64,000 bases of DNA from contig CM073324.1 of assembly GCA_037043015.1 (NCBI GenBank), positions 10,065,013 to 10,129,012 of the forward strand. The letters run 5' to 3'. The translations under genes were made by a program, and so were the position numbers. This document shows, one piece after another, positions 11,132 to 23,094 of this stretch. The notes beneath the pieces were generated by a model. That model had not been told where the DNA came from. It worked only from the letters and a program-made list of their open reading frames with translations, and ran no database searches. Numbering within the stretch: the stretch's first letter is position 1; each line of letters begins with the position of its first letter. This DNA is from Bryum argenteum. Its lineage: Eukaryota > Streptophyta > Bryopsida > Bryales > Bryaceae.

Positions 11132-11754
11132 TTTTAACCCTCAAACGTTGTAGTGTCGAAAAACGACGTTTTGAATGAAGAGTGGAACTTTGAAGAGCCA
11201 TAACTTCTTCATTTGTACTTTGTTGGACGTAATCACTTGTGTTGGGTCCCAAATCAAGTCTAGTTTGTGTGGTAAAATATAGAACCATATAGTAAAGTAT
11301 GAATAAATGACATGCAATGTAGTGAAGGCATCTTCTGTTTTTGAGTTTTCAAATATTTAACATGCTTTACCATTGCAAACCAATTATGTGGGATCAAATA
11401 AAGTTTTTCATGAATTTTTTTACATAATTGTGATCTTTAGATGCATTCTAACAACTTTGTAATTGGAAGTTTTCTGATCCAATAACTTCACTATTGGATT
11501 TGCAATGATGTTTCTACGATGAAAAAAGTGAAAAGATGGATGATTTATGAAGAGCTATATCTCCTAATAGCCTAACTCCACCATCAGATTTTGACTTTAT
11601 TTTTTGAGATGGATTCCAATCATGGTCTAGTTTAATCAGTAGAAACCTTAACCTAATCGAAGATCTACTGAAGATAGGGCATGGATTTGAGTCTAAAGGG
11701 TGTAGTTTCGGACAATTTTCCCTTTGTAAATTCTTGAACCTTGAGGGGTTAAAT
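11132..11754. mobile_element. Family B element, inverse copy
   Basis: This copy has ends TTTTAACCCTCAAACG and TTGAGGGGTTAAATA. Its interior matches the reverse complement of the 6994-7971 element, for example GTGTCGAAAAACGACGTTTT against the segment near 7,930. It is shorter by internal deletion. No ORF. Confidence 0.55.
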
Positions 11755-13200
11755 AAGCAAACTTGCAGACTAATTACAAGTCATTCCGGGCTATTTTTTT
11801 AATGCTACTTCTATAAGTTAAATACTCAAGTTGAGATTCAATTTCATAATACATTTTGTTCTGATGTGGTAGTGACTTTAGAACTTTTAAAAGTTGCAAA
11901 AATTTCAATTTATTTCTTGTAAACACTAACATCGAATCATGTTACGGAAAATCTAACGTTAGTTGTATTCCACAATTTGGTGAAACATATTATAACATAT
12001 AAAAACATTGTATGAAGTTAATTTTTAAAACTTAAACATTATGCTCATCAATGAATGGGTTTGAAGACAAGAGCAAAAAGAAGTACAACATAAGGAAGAT
12101 GAAGTAGCAATATATAATAAAGGAGTTGGCAAGTGAGACAACTTTCAAGAACCTCACAAGAGTTCAAGGTAAAAAACAATGCCATGTATGCTACTCCATG
12201 AACAAAGATGCGTAAGCAATTCCACCTATTGATAAATGATTCATTAATAAATGCAACAAGAATTTTTGCAACATATTGTAGAATCATTGTACCTTGAGGC
12301 AAGAATTAACCATATGAGATTTTGTTTTGAAATATTCTTAATTGTCGTACACATTGGGTTCAATTTGAGATATACCCGTTTGTAAGCAATATAATAATCA
12401 CATTGTCATTGCTGGAAAGCATGAAGAAATTAAGGAAGAAATCTAGACGCATTTCATCAAACTGAGCACTTAGATACGCTTTTCATGGGGAGTCAAGGCT
12501 GAGCCAATTCACTCACAGTTTGAGCCCAACTGGCTCCATAGGCCACTTGGAGAACACATTAAACAATTAATAAAGTGTGGGCCAATTCCTCCATGTATAA
12601 AGCCCTTGGGGCTGATTTTTAGAGGGCAAAACAAGGCCATGGGGCCAATTTGTTAGTTTAACTGCTATCAAAGTGGCGTATACCATTGTATCTATTGAAT
12701 ACAAATGAAATTAATATTACTAGTGCTCTAAGTGTCATAGGCACAAGAAGTATAGCCCATTCAAATGAGAGAGATAAATTATCTCTCACAATCATTACCA
12801 ATTGTGATGACAATAACGTTGTTTCTTATATAGAAGCATGTAAGATAATTATCCAACAAAGCATATTTGAGTTAATTCAAATCTTTAAATTACATGACGT
12901 GATTGAATTACAATTTTTTTTGTTTAAGGATAGATTGCATATTTTAAAGTTAAGAAATTTGACAATGTTGTGAAATATATTCACTTATTTAGAGTGCATG
13001 TGAAGCAATTCGCGGCCACAAGGCGTTCCGTTCTAGACAATGAAGCAATCTTATCACGCTTTCTCCCTACTTATTGAACCTTAATCAATTTTTTATGAGA
13101 CTTTCATTGTGTTGCTTACAATTGAAAATGCCATATAAGAAAGGATATATAATATAAATGCCTAAGATGCAACTAGACTTGAAGCCTAGTGTTTTTTTTC
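11755..13200. other. Gene-free AT-rich DNA
   Basis: Short frames only, up to 95 codons, with AT-biased composition and no recognisable motif. No gene is supported. Confidence 0.4.
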
Positions 13201-13215
13201 ATAATTGAATGCTAG

Positions 13216-13557
13216 TCAAGGCTTGCTGCAATATTGAGGCAATATATACCAAATTTGATTCATAAATATTGTATTTATCAACTGGGCACCACAAACCTTG
13301 ACTTGGTGGATAGGGCTCATGGTTCTCAATGAGGAGGTCGTGGATTTTGCTCTCCATGTTGGTGTAGTGCTCACCACCATAGTCCACTCAACAGTGGTGG
13401 GGGGTTCATGGACCTTGTTGTTTAGGTACCTTAGAGTCCTTTGGGGGGATATCATGTCAATTATCTCCAAGGCACTAGTCGCTTGGTAGGAACTAGCATA
13501 TAGTTCACCCCAAGATGGGTTAGTAGTCCCGCCATTGGTATGATGAACTCCAGGCAT
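13216..13557 (-). CDS. Unknown 113-residue ORF, probably a TE or gene remnant
   Basis: The frame is open from an ATG and has more balanced composition than its AT-rich surroundings, which hints at former coding DNA. I recognise no domain. An overlapping frame (13,199-13,387) also gives a protein-like string, so a frameshift in a decayed gene is possible. It lies between repeat copies, and a transposon fragment is the likeliest origin. Confidence 0.2.
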   Translation of the reverse strand: MPGVHHTNGGTTNPSWGELYASSYQATSALEIIDMISPQRTLRYLNNKVHEPPTTVEWTMVVSTTPTWRAKSTTSSLRTMSPIHQVKVCGAQLINTIFMNQIWYILPQYCSKP

Positions 13558-13601
13558 ATATCCGAGAATAGGTCAAACGAACACTCTATCCACGCCAGCC
13601 T

Positions 13602-13872
13602 TTAACCCCTAAATCTCCTTGTTGCAAAACGGTCTAAGTCACATAAATTTGACCTTTGTTTAGATTAAGCTCAAAAAATCTCAATCTAAGCATTATCTTA
13701 AAGACTCAACTATAAGATCTAAAATTTCACTTGACATTCTTCTCACATACCAAATTTAAACCGTTCATTCTTCCTCATTTGAGAGATTATAATGGTCAAA
13801 GTTCGCTAATTTTCTCTTCTGCGGGAACCTCTCAAACCCGTTTCGGGTTTTAAGGAGAGTTACGGGTTAAAA
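13602..13872. mobile_element. MITE of about 270 bp with TTTAACCCCTAAA-type ends
   Basis: The left end TTTAACCCCTAAATCTCC is mirrored by the right end GGAGAGTTACGGGTTAAA. The interior carries phrases seen in the 53,236-53,603 element (AAACCGTTCATTCTTCC, then GAGATTATAATGGTCAAAGTT). It is non-coding. Confidence 0.55.
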
Positions 13873-14041
13873 TAGGTTGGAGTTTCTCTTCTTCTATTGT
13901 CAGTTGTAAAGCTCTAGTAATCGGTGTTGCAACTTCAATATTACTTAATTTTTTTGGATGGATCAACTTCCTAATGAAAGTGTATGAGTCGGTGGAACTA
14001 TCATGTAATGAGTTCAAATCCAATTTCCCCTTGTCTGGTGG

Positions 14042-14121
14042 CCATCGGGATATTAGCATTACGAACGAACACTTCATTCACGCCGGCCCCTTAGAAAGGG
14101 ATCGGAGTTTCTATCTATCTA
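14042..14121 (+). repeat. 80-bp conserved segment, copy 2
   Basis: Second copy of the 6045-6123 segment. The shared frame reads DISITN, HFIHA, PLERD and YLS. Substitutions between copies include changes that keep the frame open. Confidence 0.6.
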
Positions 14122-14689
14122 ATGAGTTCAGAGAAACCAAAAACTTAATGGACCAAGGCATTTAAAGGGGAGCCCTTGATAGTTATGTGCAAACATGCTA
14201 TACGTCGGGTAAGCGTTTGTAGCAGCTACCAAGGATGGAGGAGGGGTAATGAGCCCGTTAATTTTTTGATATGTAGACATTAAATGCCAAGGAATAGGCT
14301 TCCGTGGGTGACTTGGGGTCGTAGACCTCAAATTTGAATTCAAAATTATCAAAAACGGCCTTGGGTGGTCCCCACGGATTCTAGGGTGCCTCCTTGGTAG
14401 CTACCACGAACCATTGCCCCTATGTCGGCTTTTAAGAAAGAAAAGTGTCCCACACCATGTTGGCTCACTTTCTTGATACTATGGCATGCTCCAGCTTTTC
14501 ACATTTTTTATTATTCAGCTTTTCTTCAAAAAAAATGCTACATATTAAAAGTGGCTTTATTGACACAATTAAATAAAACCAGTATTTTTTCTAGTGGCAA
14601 AATCCAGTAAACTAAGCGAATTTTAAAATTAGGAACAAGAGAGAAACTGCAGACACAACTTCACCCTTAAGTATCCTTAAAATCTAGAA

Positions 14690-15600
14690 TTGGTTCTTGC
14701 AATTTTGGGCAGCCCATTTAAAGGGGTTAAAATTGATGTTTCTGCCTAAGTATTTACAAGGTGCTCTTTATATTCCAAAGTGTATGCGGAAAATTGTTTA
14801 CAATGCCAAATTCCAAATTCAAAACCTTCATCTAGAAATTTTAGGTTTCAAGTCCAAAACGAGCACTTTTAATTTAAACTTTTCTATTATTTCTTTTTAA
14901 CTCATAATCAAAAAATAAATTCATAACCAAATCGTTATCCAAGTTCTAAAGTGGCTTACGTCAAAAAAATTGTCAATTTCACAAGGGCAGCCTCCAAAAA
15001 TTACAAAAACAATATTCACAATTTCTAATAATTTCCGATTTATTTCTTACAAAAATTTTCACATTCAAGATTTTGGAATTTTCCAAGATTGTTTTTCTCA
15101 AATTCATAAAGGCACCTATTTGCTATTCAATTTTCCCTTATACCTAAATATATCTAAGGAAATGCATATATTACTATTTCGCTATTTTTTTAACCTTTTC
15201 TAGAAGATAATGTGCATGAAGGTCGAAAAATCAGAATGAGTCTCTAAAATGTGCAGGAGCGTACCCAAATTGATTACCTACATGGAAAAAAATATGCCCA
15301 AAATGTTTGGGGTAACAAGCTTCAAATTGCCCTTAGCACCATTTACACTATGTGTCCTGGACAACGGCTAAAAAAAACTTTTGCATCAACTTTGAACATT
15401 ATGAGCTCACAATTGGAAAAGATCCAAAGGTTGAAAGTTTTAACAATACCTCAAAAACAAGTAAGATACAAGATCGTGCTGCAGAAAGTCTAAAATAGAG
15501 AAAAAAATTATACACATGGCAGGGAGTGCACGGGATTCGAAAAAGGCAATTTCGAGAAATCTTGCTTCCAAAACAACAAGGAAGTTTTGCGGTCAACCCC
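14690..15600 (+). repeat. Dispersed repeat family A, copy 2
   Basis: It shares ordered landmarks with 3780-4850: AAGTGTATGCGGAAAATTG, GTGCATGAAGGTC, AACTTTTGCATCAACTTTGAA and GATACAAGATCGTG. It ends near GTCAACCCCTAAATGTC, the same kind of terminus as the family B elements. It has no conserved ORF. Confidence 0.5.
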
Positions 15601-15839
15601 TAAATGTCTTAATCCATCAAGATCACATTATCTCAATAAATCAATTATTTTAGAAAAAATAGCACAATTTTGATAAACCACTCATAAATTAGCTTACTAA
15701 TTAATTTCACAATACGTTCTGGTTTTAATGTTGGTTGTTCCCTTTGAGATAACATTTGAAGATCTTTCTCTAATAAATCTTGGTGCACAAATAGAGGTAC
15801 AAGACACCTCTAAATTCATATCCTTCGTCCTCCTTTGCT

Positions 15840-16580
15840 AGGTTTAGTCAATCTGTTGGGAATGCCTTAATTTTCAATTTGGGCAACCTAGATGAAGTGG
15901 TTAATTTTCTTAGAATAATTTTATAAGGTGTGCCCTGTACTACAAGGTATATGTGGTAAGACTTACAAAGCCAAATTTCAATTTTTGAACCTTATGATTG
16001 ATGGTTTGATTTTGAAGTTTTTAAAAGAAAAAAGGTTGTTTAGATTTTGTTTTCTTGCGGTTTATTTATTTTAATAACATAATTATAACCAAATCACTAA
16101 TCAAATTCCAATATAATCCATTTGGATTTCATTCTTATAAATATTTTTTAAAATTACAAATATATAAAGGTATTTACTCGCCCTCCACTTTTTTTGACAA
16201 CTCAAACACATTCATCTTTTTACTATAATGTCATTTTCATACCTTCTTTTAGAAGACAATCTACTTAAAGGTCCATAAAGCGTAATGAGTTTCTAATTTT
16301 TGGCATAACGATCTTGAAGTCCTTTTCACCAAGGAGTCAATGCCTCCCGAGTAATGCCCAAAAAAACTTTTGCACAAACTTCGAATGTTACGATCTTGCA
16401 AATGATAATCATTCAACGGTCAAATTTTAGTATAGTGACCATAATTAGACTTAGTTACAAGATCTTATGGTTGAAAGTCCAAAAAAGATTTGGAGTACAC
16501 CCTTGGGAGTCGGTAGGGGTAGAACATTGCAATTTTTGGATTTCAAGCTTCCAAAATTGTAAGGACATTTAGCTTTTAAC
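15840..16580 (+). repeat. Dispersed repeat family A, copy 3
   Basis: Landmarks CTGTTGGGAATGCC, TACTACAAGGTATATG, TTTTGCACAAACTTCGAATG and CAAGATCTTATGGTTGAAAG occur in family order. This copy is shorter than copies 1 and 2 through internal deletions. Confidence 0.5.
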
Positions 16581-16595
16581 TATCCACTAAGAATG

Positions 16596-16830
16596 GTCTC
16601 CAGAGGCATTAATTAATTAATGAGGTGAGGGGGTCAAGGGGTCAGGGGCATGGTGATGGTATGGTGATGGCATGGTGATGGTATGAAGTTGGGGATTTAT
16701 CCCATAACGTTTGCATCTCCTCACCTCCCCTAAAAATTACAAAAGGGGAGCAGGGGGTAAGAAAAAAGTTCTCACTTAAATTTTTCACCCTTCATGGGCC
16801 GGAGGTCATTAATTCATTAATGGTATATCG
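16596..16830 (+). repeat. Short region with an ATGGTGATGGT minisatellite
   Basis: A short tandem of GGTATGGTGATGGCATGGTG units lies at about 16,648-16,690. It is flanked by near-palindromic CATTAATTAATTAATG and TCATTAATTCATTAATG tracts. It may be a small MITE. No gene. Confidence 0.4.
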
Positions 16831-16970
16831 CGTTTTATAACTATACACCTTAAGTGCCTATCGCATACTCACAATACGCTTTTTGTCTTCCCTAACACAC
16901 TTAGCTAGTCTCATTTCAGGTCTTTTGGAGGTGCTACGAGGTAATTGGAAATTGTCTTAACAACATATAG

Positions 16971-16995
16971 AACGCGCAATTAAGCAATTATGCAC
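16971..16995 (+). repeat. Left terminal inverted repeat of the large transposon
   Basis: Twenty-five bases, starting AACGCGCAATTAAGC and ending ATTATGCAC, are preceded by ATAG. They differ from the reverse complement of the right end at one position (G versus A at base 4). Confidence 0.85.
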
Positions 16996-17559
16996 CCGGC
17001 TATTTAAAAGTGCACTTGGGTACTACGATGGCCATTTCTTGCAAAAATGGAATTTTTTATTTTTAAACTTGATTTTTTCTGGAAAAAAAGGTGTTTTGCA
17101 AAGAATGTTGCGTATTGTCAGAAGTGGTAATATAAAAAGACTTCTAATGGCATTGTGAACATATTTTTGGTATAAATCCATGTGAATAATACAAATATTT
17201 TTGTCCAAGGATATTTGAAATGCTTAGTATATGCTACAAATTGTGTAGATTATAGTTAATATATTTTTGGTGAGCAAAATGACGCGAGCACCAAACTGTT
17301 AATAAAAGTAGGCACCAAATTGTTCCAATGGACATTTAATAAAAATATACTTCATATTGTACTTTGTATATATGTGGTAGAAAAGTATCTAAATACACAG
17401 ATTCTAAATGTATACCAAGTTATGTATATAACTGATAATACAACTAAATTCAACCCATATGTTCATCGCAACAACACGTCTGAAAATAATCCTTGCGATC
17501 TTGTACTATCTAGTACGTATATACACTTAGAAACACCATGTGTACACAAAACACATGGA

Positions 17560-20500
17560 CTACATACTAATATCTAATGCGGCTTGCAAGCGGTCATCGT
17601 CGATAGCTTGGGTTTGCATTGCGATATACTCTAATATGTGGGCCTTCGCAGATTGGATAATGCAAATGTTGCTTGGAACCTGCACTACAAAGACATTGCG
17701 GTTTCTCCCCCGACTATGACCAGACATGATTCTTTCTGGTTCGTCCGCCCATGAAAAAATACATGCCTCTTTCTCTATCCAATCATGATTCTCCCCAGAT
17801 GGCTCCCACAATGAATCCAAACAGTTTGCATACCGTTGTAAAGAGGAACTCGGTCCGTCACCAACTCCCCCTCGAATGATTGGCCAATACCAACAAACTT
17901 TCATCTTGATTTTATTCCGGCCTTTTCCGTCTTCAATCACCTTCCCTAAATAAAATGGAACACCCTCGTGTACTTCTGCACAATCAACACTGAGGGCTAC
18001 AAATTGTCCAGAACGGATATCGGATCAAATTGGGGGAAAGGATCGTCAGTACCTTCTGATACCGCTCTTTCTTCGGTTCCATCAAAGATGTGACTGCGAG
18101 CCGTTCTTTGTGCCCTACGCACTGCTTGGTTAGGTGGCCTCTCTCTTCGATGACCAAAGTATCCTCTAGCCTCAGAATTTGGAAGCATCGCCACTATTTG
18201 GTCCACAATAGTAATCTCGTGGTTTGATTCATTTCGATCGTCAATAACATCTATTGATGCATCTACAATAGGTGATGTCTCTAATACCTCTGAAGGCCAA
18301 AGCTGTGAAGAACTATGCTCGTTGCTACGATCTTTGCTTGGGAATTCGGCTAGGTATAGTTTCAAATGTTCTGCCTCTCTTTTAGCAATAACCAATTTTT
18401 TTCCGGATGTTGGAATCTTTGAATGCACCTTTCTTTGTATGCAATAAAGTCATCCATTGCCTTCAACTCCCTTTCATCAGCTGCAAACACCTTTGCAAAC
18501 GATGGTCGTTCTTCTTTATTTGGTAGCGATTGCAACGTCTTTGTCCCTGACTCAGGTCCCCATTTATCCTTGCTATAATGTTTGTGTTGTACTCGAACCT
18601 TACCGACCCCCTCGATTGTCCATATAGAATCGCATGTGCGGCGGAAAGGTTATGCCAACCAAAGAGTCCCCCACCCGTCGATAAGTGAGGGGTTATGAAG
18701 GACTTCCAGTCCCCACACATTTCTAAGAGTCCTGCGCTAACAAACGCCTCTGTTATGGATGTACCTTGTTCTATTAGACTAAGCATTTCCTTCAATGAGT
18801 CGATGTCCGACCTCTTCAACACATTAGATATACAACTAAAGCGTTGGTCGATATCTTCGTGTGTATGGCCCACTATAAGGAAAGAGAGCTCCACCTCTTG
18901 AAAAAAAAACCCAATCCCACCAATGAAACACATAGAGCAAACATGTAAATGTTTTTATTCTCTCGTGTGCGATTATCCGCTTGAATACGTAATGTTGGAG
19001 GCAAAAGCGTTTTCTCCTCTTCACATCTCCTATCACTTGCAACAATGTCTTCACCACCTGGCTATATCATGTTTGTGGTGCGCGCCGAACCACACATCGC
19101 AAATATAAACCAATCCCATGTGCGAGGCTCCACACAAATGGGTCTTTCACAAACCGATACTCGATGTTCTTCACGGTTTGACGATTCCGGTACCATGGTA
19201 GTGTTTTGATCCATGCCATCAACAATGATGCACATGTACAACTCTGGGCTGATATAGCACGACCTCTTAAATATCCAATAATCTCTCCGTTCCTCCATCT
19301 GAATACGCAGATGCATTATAAACAACTCTTTTATTTTGATCCGAGCATCTGCATTCGTGGTTCCCTCCATGGCACATTTATATTCCCAGGAGTGATAACA
19401 CTTTGAAAACCTCGAGAATGGAGGTACCTGGACATGAGGATACCTGATGCGCCACATCCTCCGGAACGAGCTAATTAAAATGGTTTCTCCGTTACAAACT
19501 CTCTTCACCTCCTCGTTCACGTAATTGAATATATCAGACTTCTGAGTATTCATGGGCAGGAGAATAAGAGGCACCACTTCATTGTCATCCTTACGAAGAA
19601 TTGAACGATGAGGTTCGGGACAACCACTTTCGTCCACAAAATGATTTAAATGAGGCCTCTGCCACCGACATTCTAGTCTTCTCCCGGCGGGTTTGAAAGG
19701 TCATTCTGCGAATCGCCGCCACTCTTCCATATATTAAACACTCCTTCTTCATTGTTTAAACCGTCTTTGTGAATATCCAATGCCCGAGAAAGATAACAAG
19801 CATTACAAACTTGTTTGCCATCTAACTTTGTGACAAATTTATCTCGTTCCGTCCGTGTATAAAAAGAAAGCGGATTTGTCTCATCCAAGATTGAATTGCA
19901 TAAGTAGAAGCCCACGCATTATAATGCATGTCCAATAGATACCGTTTCACGAATGTCTCTCAAACAATTTTGTTTGCATCCTCCTCGCCCTATTGCCCTT
20001 TGACGCTTAGAAGAGATACCTTCGTAGATATACCTTCTCTAGAAGATGTCTCCCTGGAATCTCTCGCTTCTTCTATTTTGCATAGAATATGGACGTCGGG
20101 CCGCTCGACATTTGAATAAGCCCATCTACATGGGGCAAATCTCGGATGTTGGAAAGAGTACTTTGAGAAAATGGAGGGTTCTCATCTACGGGGTTTGAAG
20201 CTATACTATCGCGCCGAGACCTATCGGTGGATCCAGGTGTGTTGAAGTTGTCATGGAAATCAAATTCTTGTGTCAACCTCCGTGCATGTGGCGTTTGAGA
20301 CCCATTCAATACGTCCTCGCCATTTTGAATGGTGGGTTCCATGGCTATCGCACGTAGATAAGACTTGTGCCAACGGATGATCAATCCAACACACATTCCA
20401 AGACGTTCTCCCACAATCTCTCCAGTCCAATGCAATGCATCGTCTACCCTAGTGATGCGTACTGCCACCTCGGACGGGAATAACTTCGATCCATGCAATT

Positions 20501-20741
20501 GCGCGCCAGTTTCAAATGTATACTCCCTAGTTGCCAAGCCGACAACTTCTCTTCTTTCTGATAACAATTCAAATGTCCTTTCCAATTGAGATGAAATGAC
20601 CTGAGTAATACCATCTCCAGTCCGCCTTGCACGAGCTGCTCGTATTAATCGCGCTCCCACTGAACCGTTCGGATCAATGACATCGCTTTTGTATTGGGTG
20701 TTTTGATGTACTAAAGGGATTTGGAAATTGGAGCTGTCCAT
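17560..20741 (-). pseudogene. DUF7869-like transposase candidate, frameshifted
   Basis: Reading leftward from the ATG at 20,741 (MDSSNFQIPL) there are protein-like frames at 20,741-20,073, 19,915-19,673, 19,637-18,9xx, 18,933-18,463, 18,428-17,997 and 17,940-17,560. The last ends in QTQAIDDDRL and a stop. The centre holds three motifs that I associate from memory with DUF7869-type proteins: IIVDGMDQ (~19,203-19,226), QADNRTRENKN (~18,953-18,985) and FLIVGHTHEDIDQRF (~18,842-18,886). Their acidic residues could form a D-D-(E/D) RNase-H-like site; this is inference. The piece at 19,915-19,673 has a paired CNACYLS segment, perhaps a zinc-binding part. Damage seen: an in-frame TAG at 19,062, a frame change at a run of nine T (18,901-18,909), and others near 18,490. 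Introns could explain some breaks, but splice sites were not evident. Confidence 0.6.
18842..19226 (-). other. Putative D-D-(E/D) catalytic core of the transposase candidate
   Basis: The first acidic motif is DGMDQ. After about 80 codons comes QADN followed by RENKN, and about 40 codons later GHTHEDID. Between the second and third motif lies a hydrophobic strand-like stretch, YMFALCVSLVGLGFFF, then QEVELSFLIV. The order and spacing resemble the D...D...E/D layout of RNase-H-fold transposases. The frame is continuous from the first to the second motif apart from one TAG, and the nine-T run separates the second from the third. Confidence 0.5.
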
Positions 20742-22117
20742 TGTCGTTGTTGAACTAATAGGAACCTATACATTGCAAACATGTGAAAATATGTGTGTAA
20801 GCAATAGAAAATATCATTCATTCAAACGAACATATGTTCAAGGACATAAATTTTTGCTTCCAAACATGATTGTTAATGTTGGTTACTAAGTTCGTAATGA
20901 TATTATATATAATTGTTAAGATTGTTTAAAGTTGTTAAATTACTTAGGATTATCTTGTGTACTTTATTTATATATAAATTAACGGTTTATCTACCTCTAC
21001 AGACATGTGTTGGATAAAATAATACGATGCTAAGTTTTGATTACATGGAAATAACAATAATCATGTTTGATACCTTGTCCAAGACTATGTTACACCTTAG
21101 GAATTGGATTGTTTGCGTTTCATAATACATTGCTAAAAATCGTTGATTGAAATAAAAAAAGACAATGACAACATGAAATGGCGTCAAATTACTTTGTACC
21201 TATGGCAATTTCCATTATAAATCCTACATCATGCTTTGAGCGTGCATAAAATCACAAAGATGGTGGTATTGTTTAGGATAAAGGAATAATTATTGCAATG
21301 ACAATGATTATAGAAAGTTACAACTTACTTAGTTACTTATAGGTTCAATTAAATTTGCAAGAAAAAATAATATTTGCAATATTCATTGTATGATCTATTT
21401 TCATAGCGATGGATAGAATTATCATGTGTTCTTGTATGAATGCAATATATTATTGTTTGGAAAATATGGTAATTTTAAACTTTAACTTTAACTTCTACTA
21501 CATTATAAAAATGAAAGTTGAATAAAACTTGCAACCAATGATTCAATTGCACTCAAGTAGGAACAAAGTTTTATAGAAGAACAAAAAATATTAAATCAAA
21601 TTGTAACTAAATTATTCCCACCTCAATGAGTTAGCTTTATAGGGCTTAGAACCAAGTGGTGTTCACACCACATGTCCATTCTTAGACATGCTCTTCAATA
21701 GATGTAAAATATATAGACATGGAAACATACAACAAATAAACGGGAATTTAGCAATGCAAACACTCGTGCGTTAGAGATTATTCAACTAGTAACTTACATT
21801 TTGAGTCATCTTGGAATTTGAAAGAAAAAATAAATAAATAAATTTCATTTTCAGTGAATTTTAAGAATTAAAAAAATGATTCACAACACACAACAAAATT
21901 TCAAGAATTTAGTGAAACAATAACTTGTAGATTACATTAGCCTTCTACTAAAATCATTCAATTGTTTTCATAATTATAGAAAGTTTTTTAAAAAACTTAA
22001 CATACAACAAATTGCTATAATACAGCAATAAAAATACCTTCGATTAGACATCCATCAACTAAAAAATGACATAATTTTTTATTTTTTTTTAAAAAATAAA
22101 AATAAAAAATAACAAAA
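20742..22117. promoter_or_regulatory. Divergent intergenic region of the large transposon, left part
   Basis: This AT-rich DNA lies upstream of the minus-strand gene and should contain its promoter. I cannot point to a specific TATA box or operator among the many AT tracts. No ORF of note. Confidence 0.3.
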
Positions 22118-22318
22118 GAGGAGGTGGTAGAGGTGTTCGCCCGCACACCCCCTGGCCCCTGCCTTGTCCGACGCGGCATCGGCACGACACACGCGTCTGT
22201 CACAGAAACGCTGCCCCGCCTTGGCCCGCGCGCCGCACCTCGGCCGCAGGTCGGCCGCCCGCAAGGCGCGGGGCGCGGGGGTGTGCGGGCGAACACCTCT
22301 ACCACCTCCTCTTTTGAT
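22118..22318. mobile_element. GC-rich foldback insertion
   Basis: GGTGGTAGAGGTGTTCGCCC at about 22,122 is mirrored by GGGCGAACACCTCTACCACC at about 22,284, an inverted repeat of at least 32 bp including CACACCCC/GGGGTGTG. The roughly 110-bp interior is very GC-rich in contrast to its surroundings. Because of the symmetry both strands encode a protein beginning MVEVFARTPP and reaching GVRANTSTTSSF. I treat these as artefacts of the inverted repeat. Confidence 0.65.
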
Positions 22319-22361
22319 TTTCATCTGACCTCCCCGCTTCTGATCTTCTGGCACACTTGCC

Positions 22362-22555
22362 GTTTCTTCCTCCTCCGCTCTTGCTCGTGTTTTTGAAGGT
22401 CGTTGTTGCCGTTTCTTCCTCCTCCGCTCTTGCTCGTGTTTTCGAAGGTCTTTGTTGCCGTTTCTTCCTCCTCCGCTCTTGCTCGTGTTTCTGCAGGTTG
22501 CTATTGCCTTTTCTTCCTCCTCCGCTCTTGCTCGTGTTTCTCAAGAACGCTGCTA
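22362..22555 (+). repeat. Four-copy tandem repeat, about 48 bp
   Basis: Units beginning CGTTTCTTCCTCCTCCGCTC and continuing TTGCTCGTGTTT start near 22,362, 22,410, 22,458 and 22,508. The repeat keeps frames open on both strands, giving Leu/Val-rich and Arg/Glu-rich strings with no domain. Confidence 0.8.
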
Positions 22556-22634
22556 GGACGATCTGTAGAGCACTAGGACAGTTTCGTGACTTGTTGCAAC
22601 CAAAAATCTTTTTGCCGATTCTCCTTATCGCTTG

Positions 22635-22760
22635 CTGCTGCTGTACCGAATCGCTGCTTGCTCTAGTACCGAATCGATGCTTGCTCTAGTACCGAATCGC
22701 TGCTTGCTCTAGTACCGAATCGCTGCTTGCTCTAGTACCAAATCGCTGCTGCTATTGTAC
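22635..22760 (+). repeat. Tandem repeat of about 22-23 bp
   Basis: The unit GAATCGCTGCTTGCTCTAGT is repeated four to five times with one or two substitutions, for example ATCGATGC. The sequence just after (22,760-23,035) is a degenerate extension with CTGCTGTTG phrases. Confidence 0.8.
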
Positions 22761-23094
22761 CAGATCGCCGCCTGCTGTTGCTATCGAATCGATGCTTGCT
22801 ACTTGCTGATCTTGTTGCTATTCCTCATTGCTATCACCGGTTGTTGTTGCTCTTTTGCGGCGCGGCGTGCATTTTGGGTTCTTGTTCGCTCTTGTACAGA
22901 TACGCTACTATTCAAGCTGTCCACTTTGTACTCGATATGTTAAAATCTTCGTCTTCCTCCCTTCATCCTCTTTGTGGTCTTTGTTGCAGCCATGCAGCCG
23001 CCACCAAAGCCACCAAAATCCTAATCTTAAAACCTTAAACCCTACAAAAATTTAAGAATCTTTAAAAAATAGAAATAATAAAAAAATTATGAGA

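Noticed and set aside
17320-17577. 85-codon frame at the left end of the transposon
   Set aside because: It lies antisense to, and beyond, the 3' end of the transposase-like gene in AT-rich subterminal DNA and has no motif.
19057-19836. Alternative frame SQVVKTLLQVIGDVKRRKR next to the QADN motif
   Set aside because: It overlaps the frame that carries QADNRTRENKN, which is continuous with the DGMDQ frame apart from one stop. I could not decide whether it reflects a frameshift pair, so it is not used as evidence.
22299-22689. Frames across the 48-bp tandem repeat
   Set aside because: They stay open because the unit is free of stops in several frames. The products are simple repeats.
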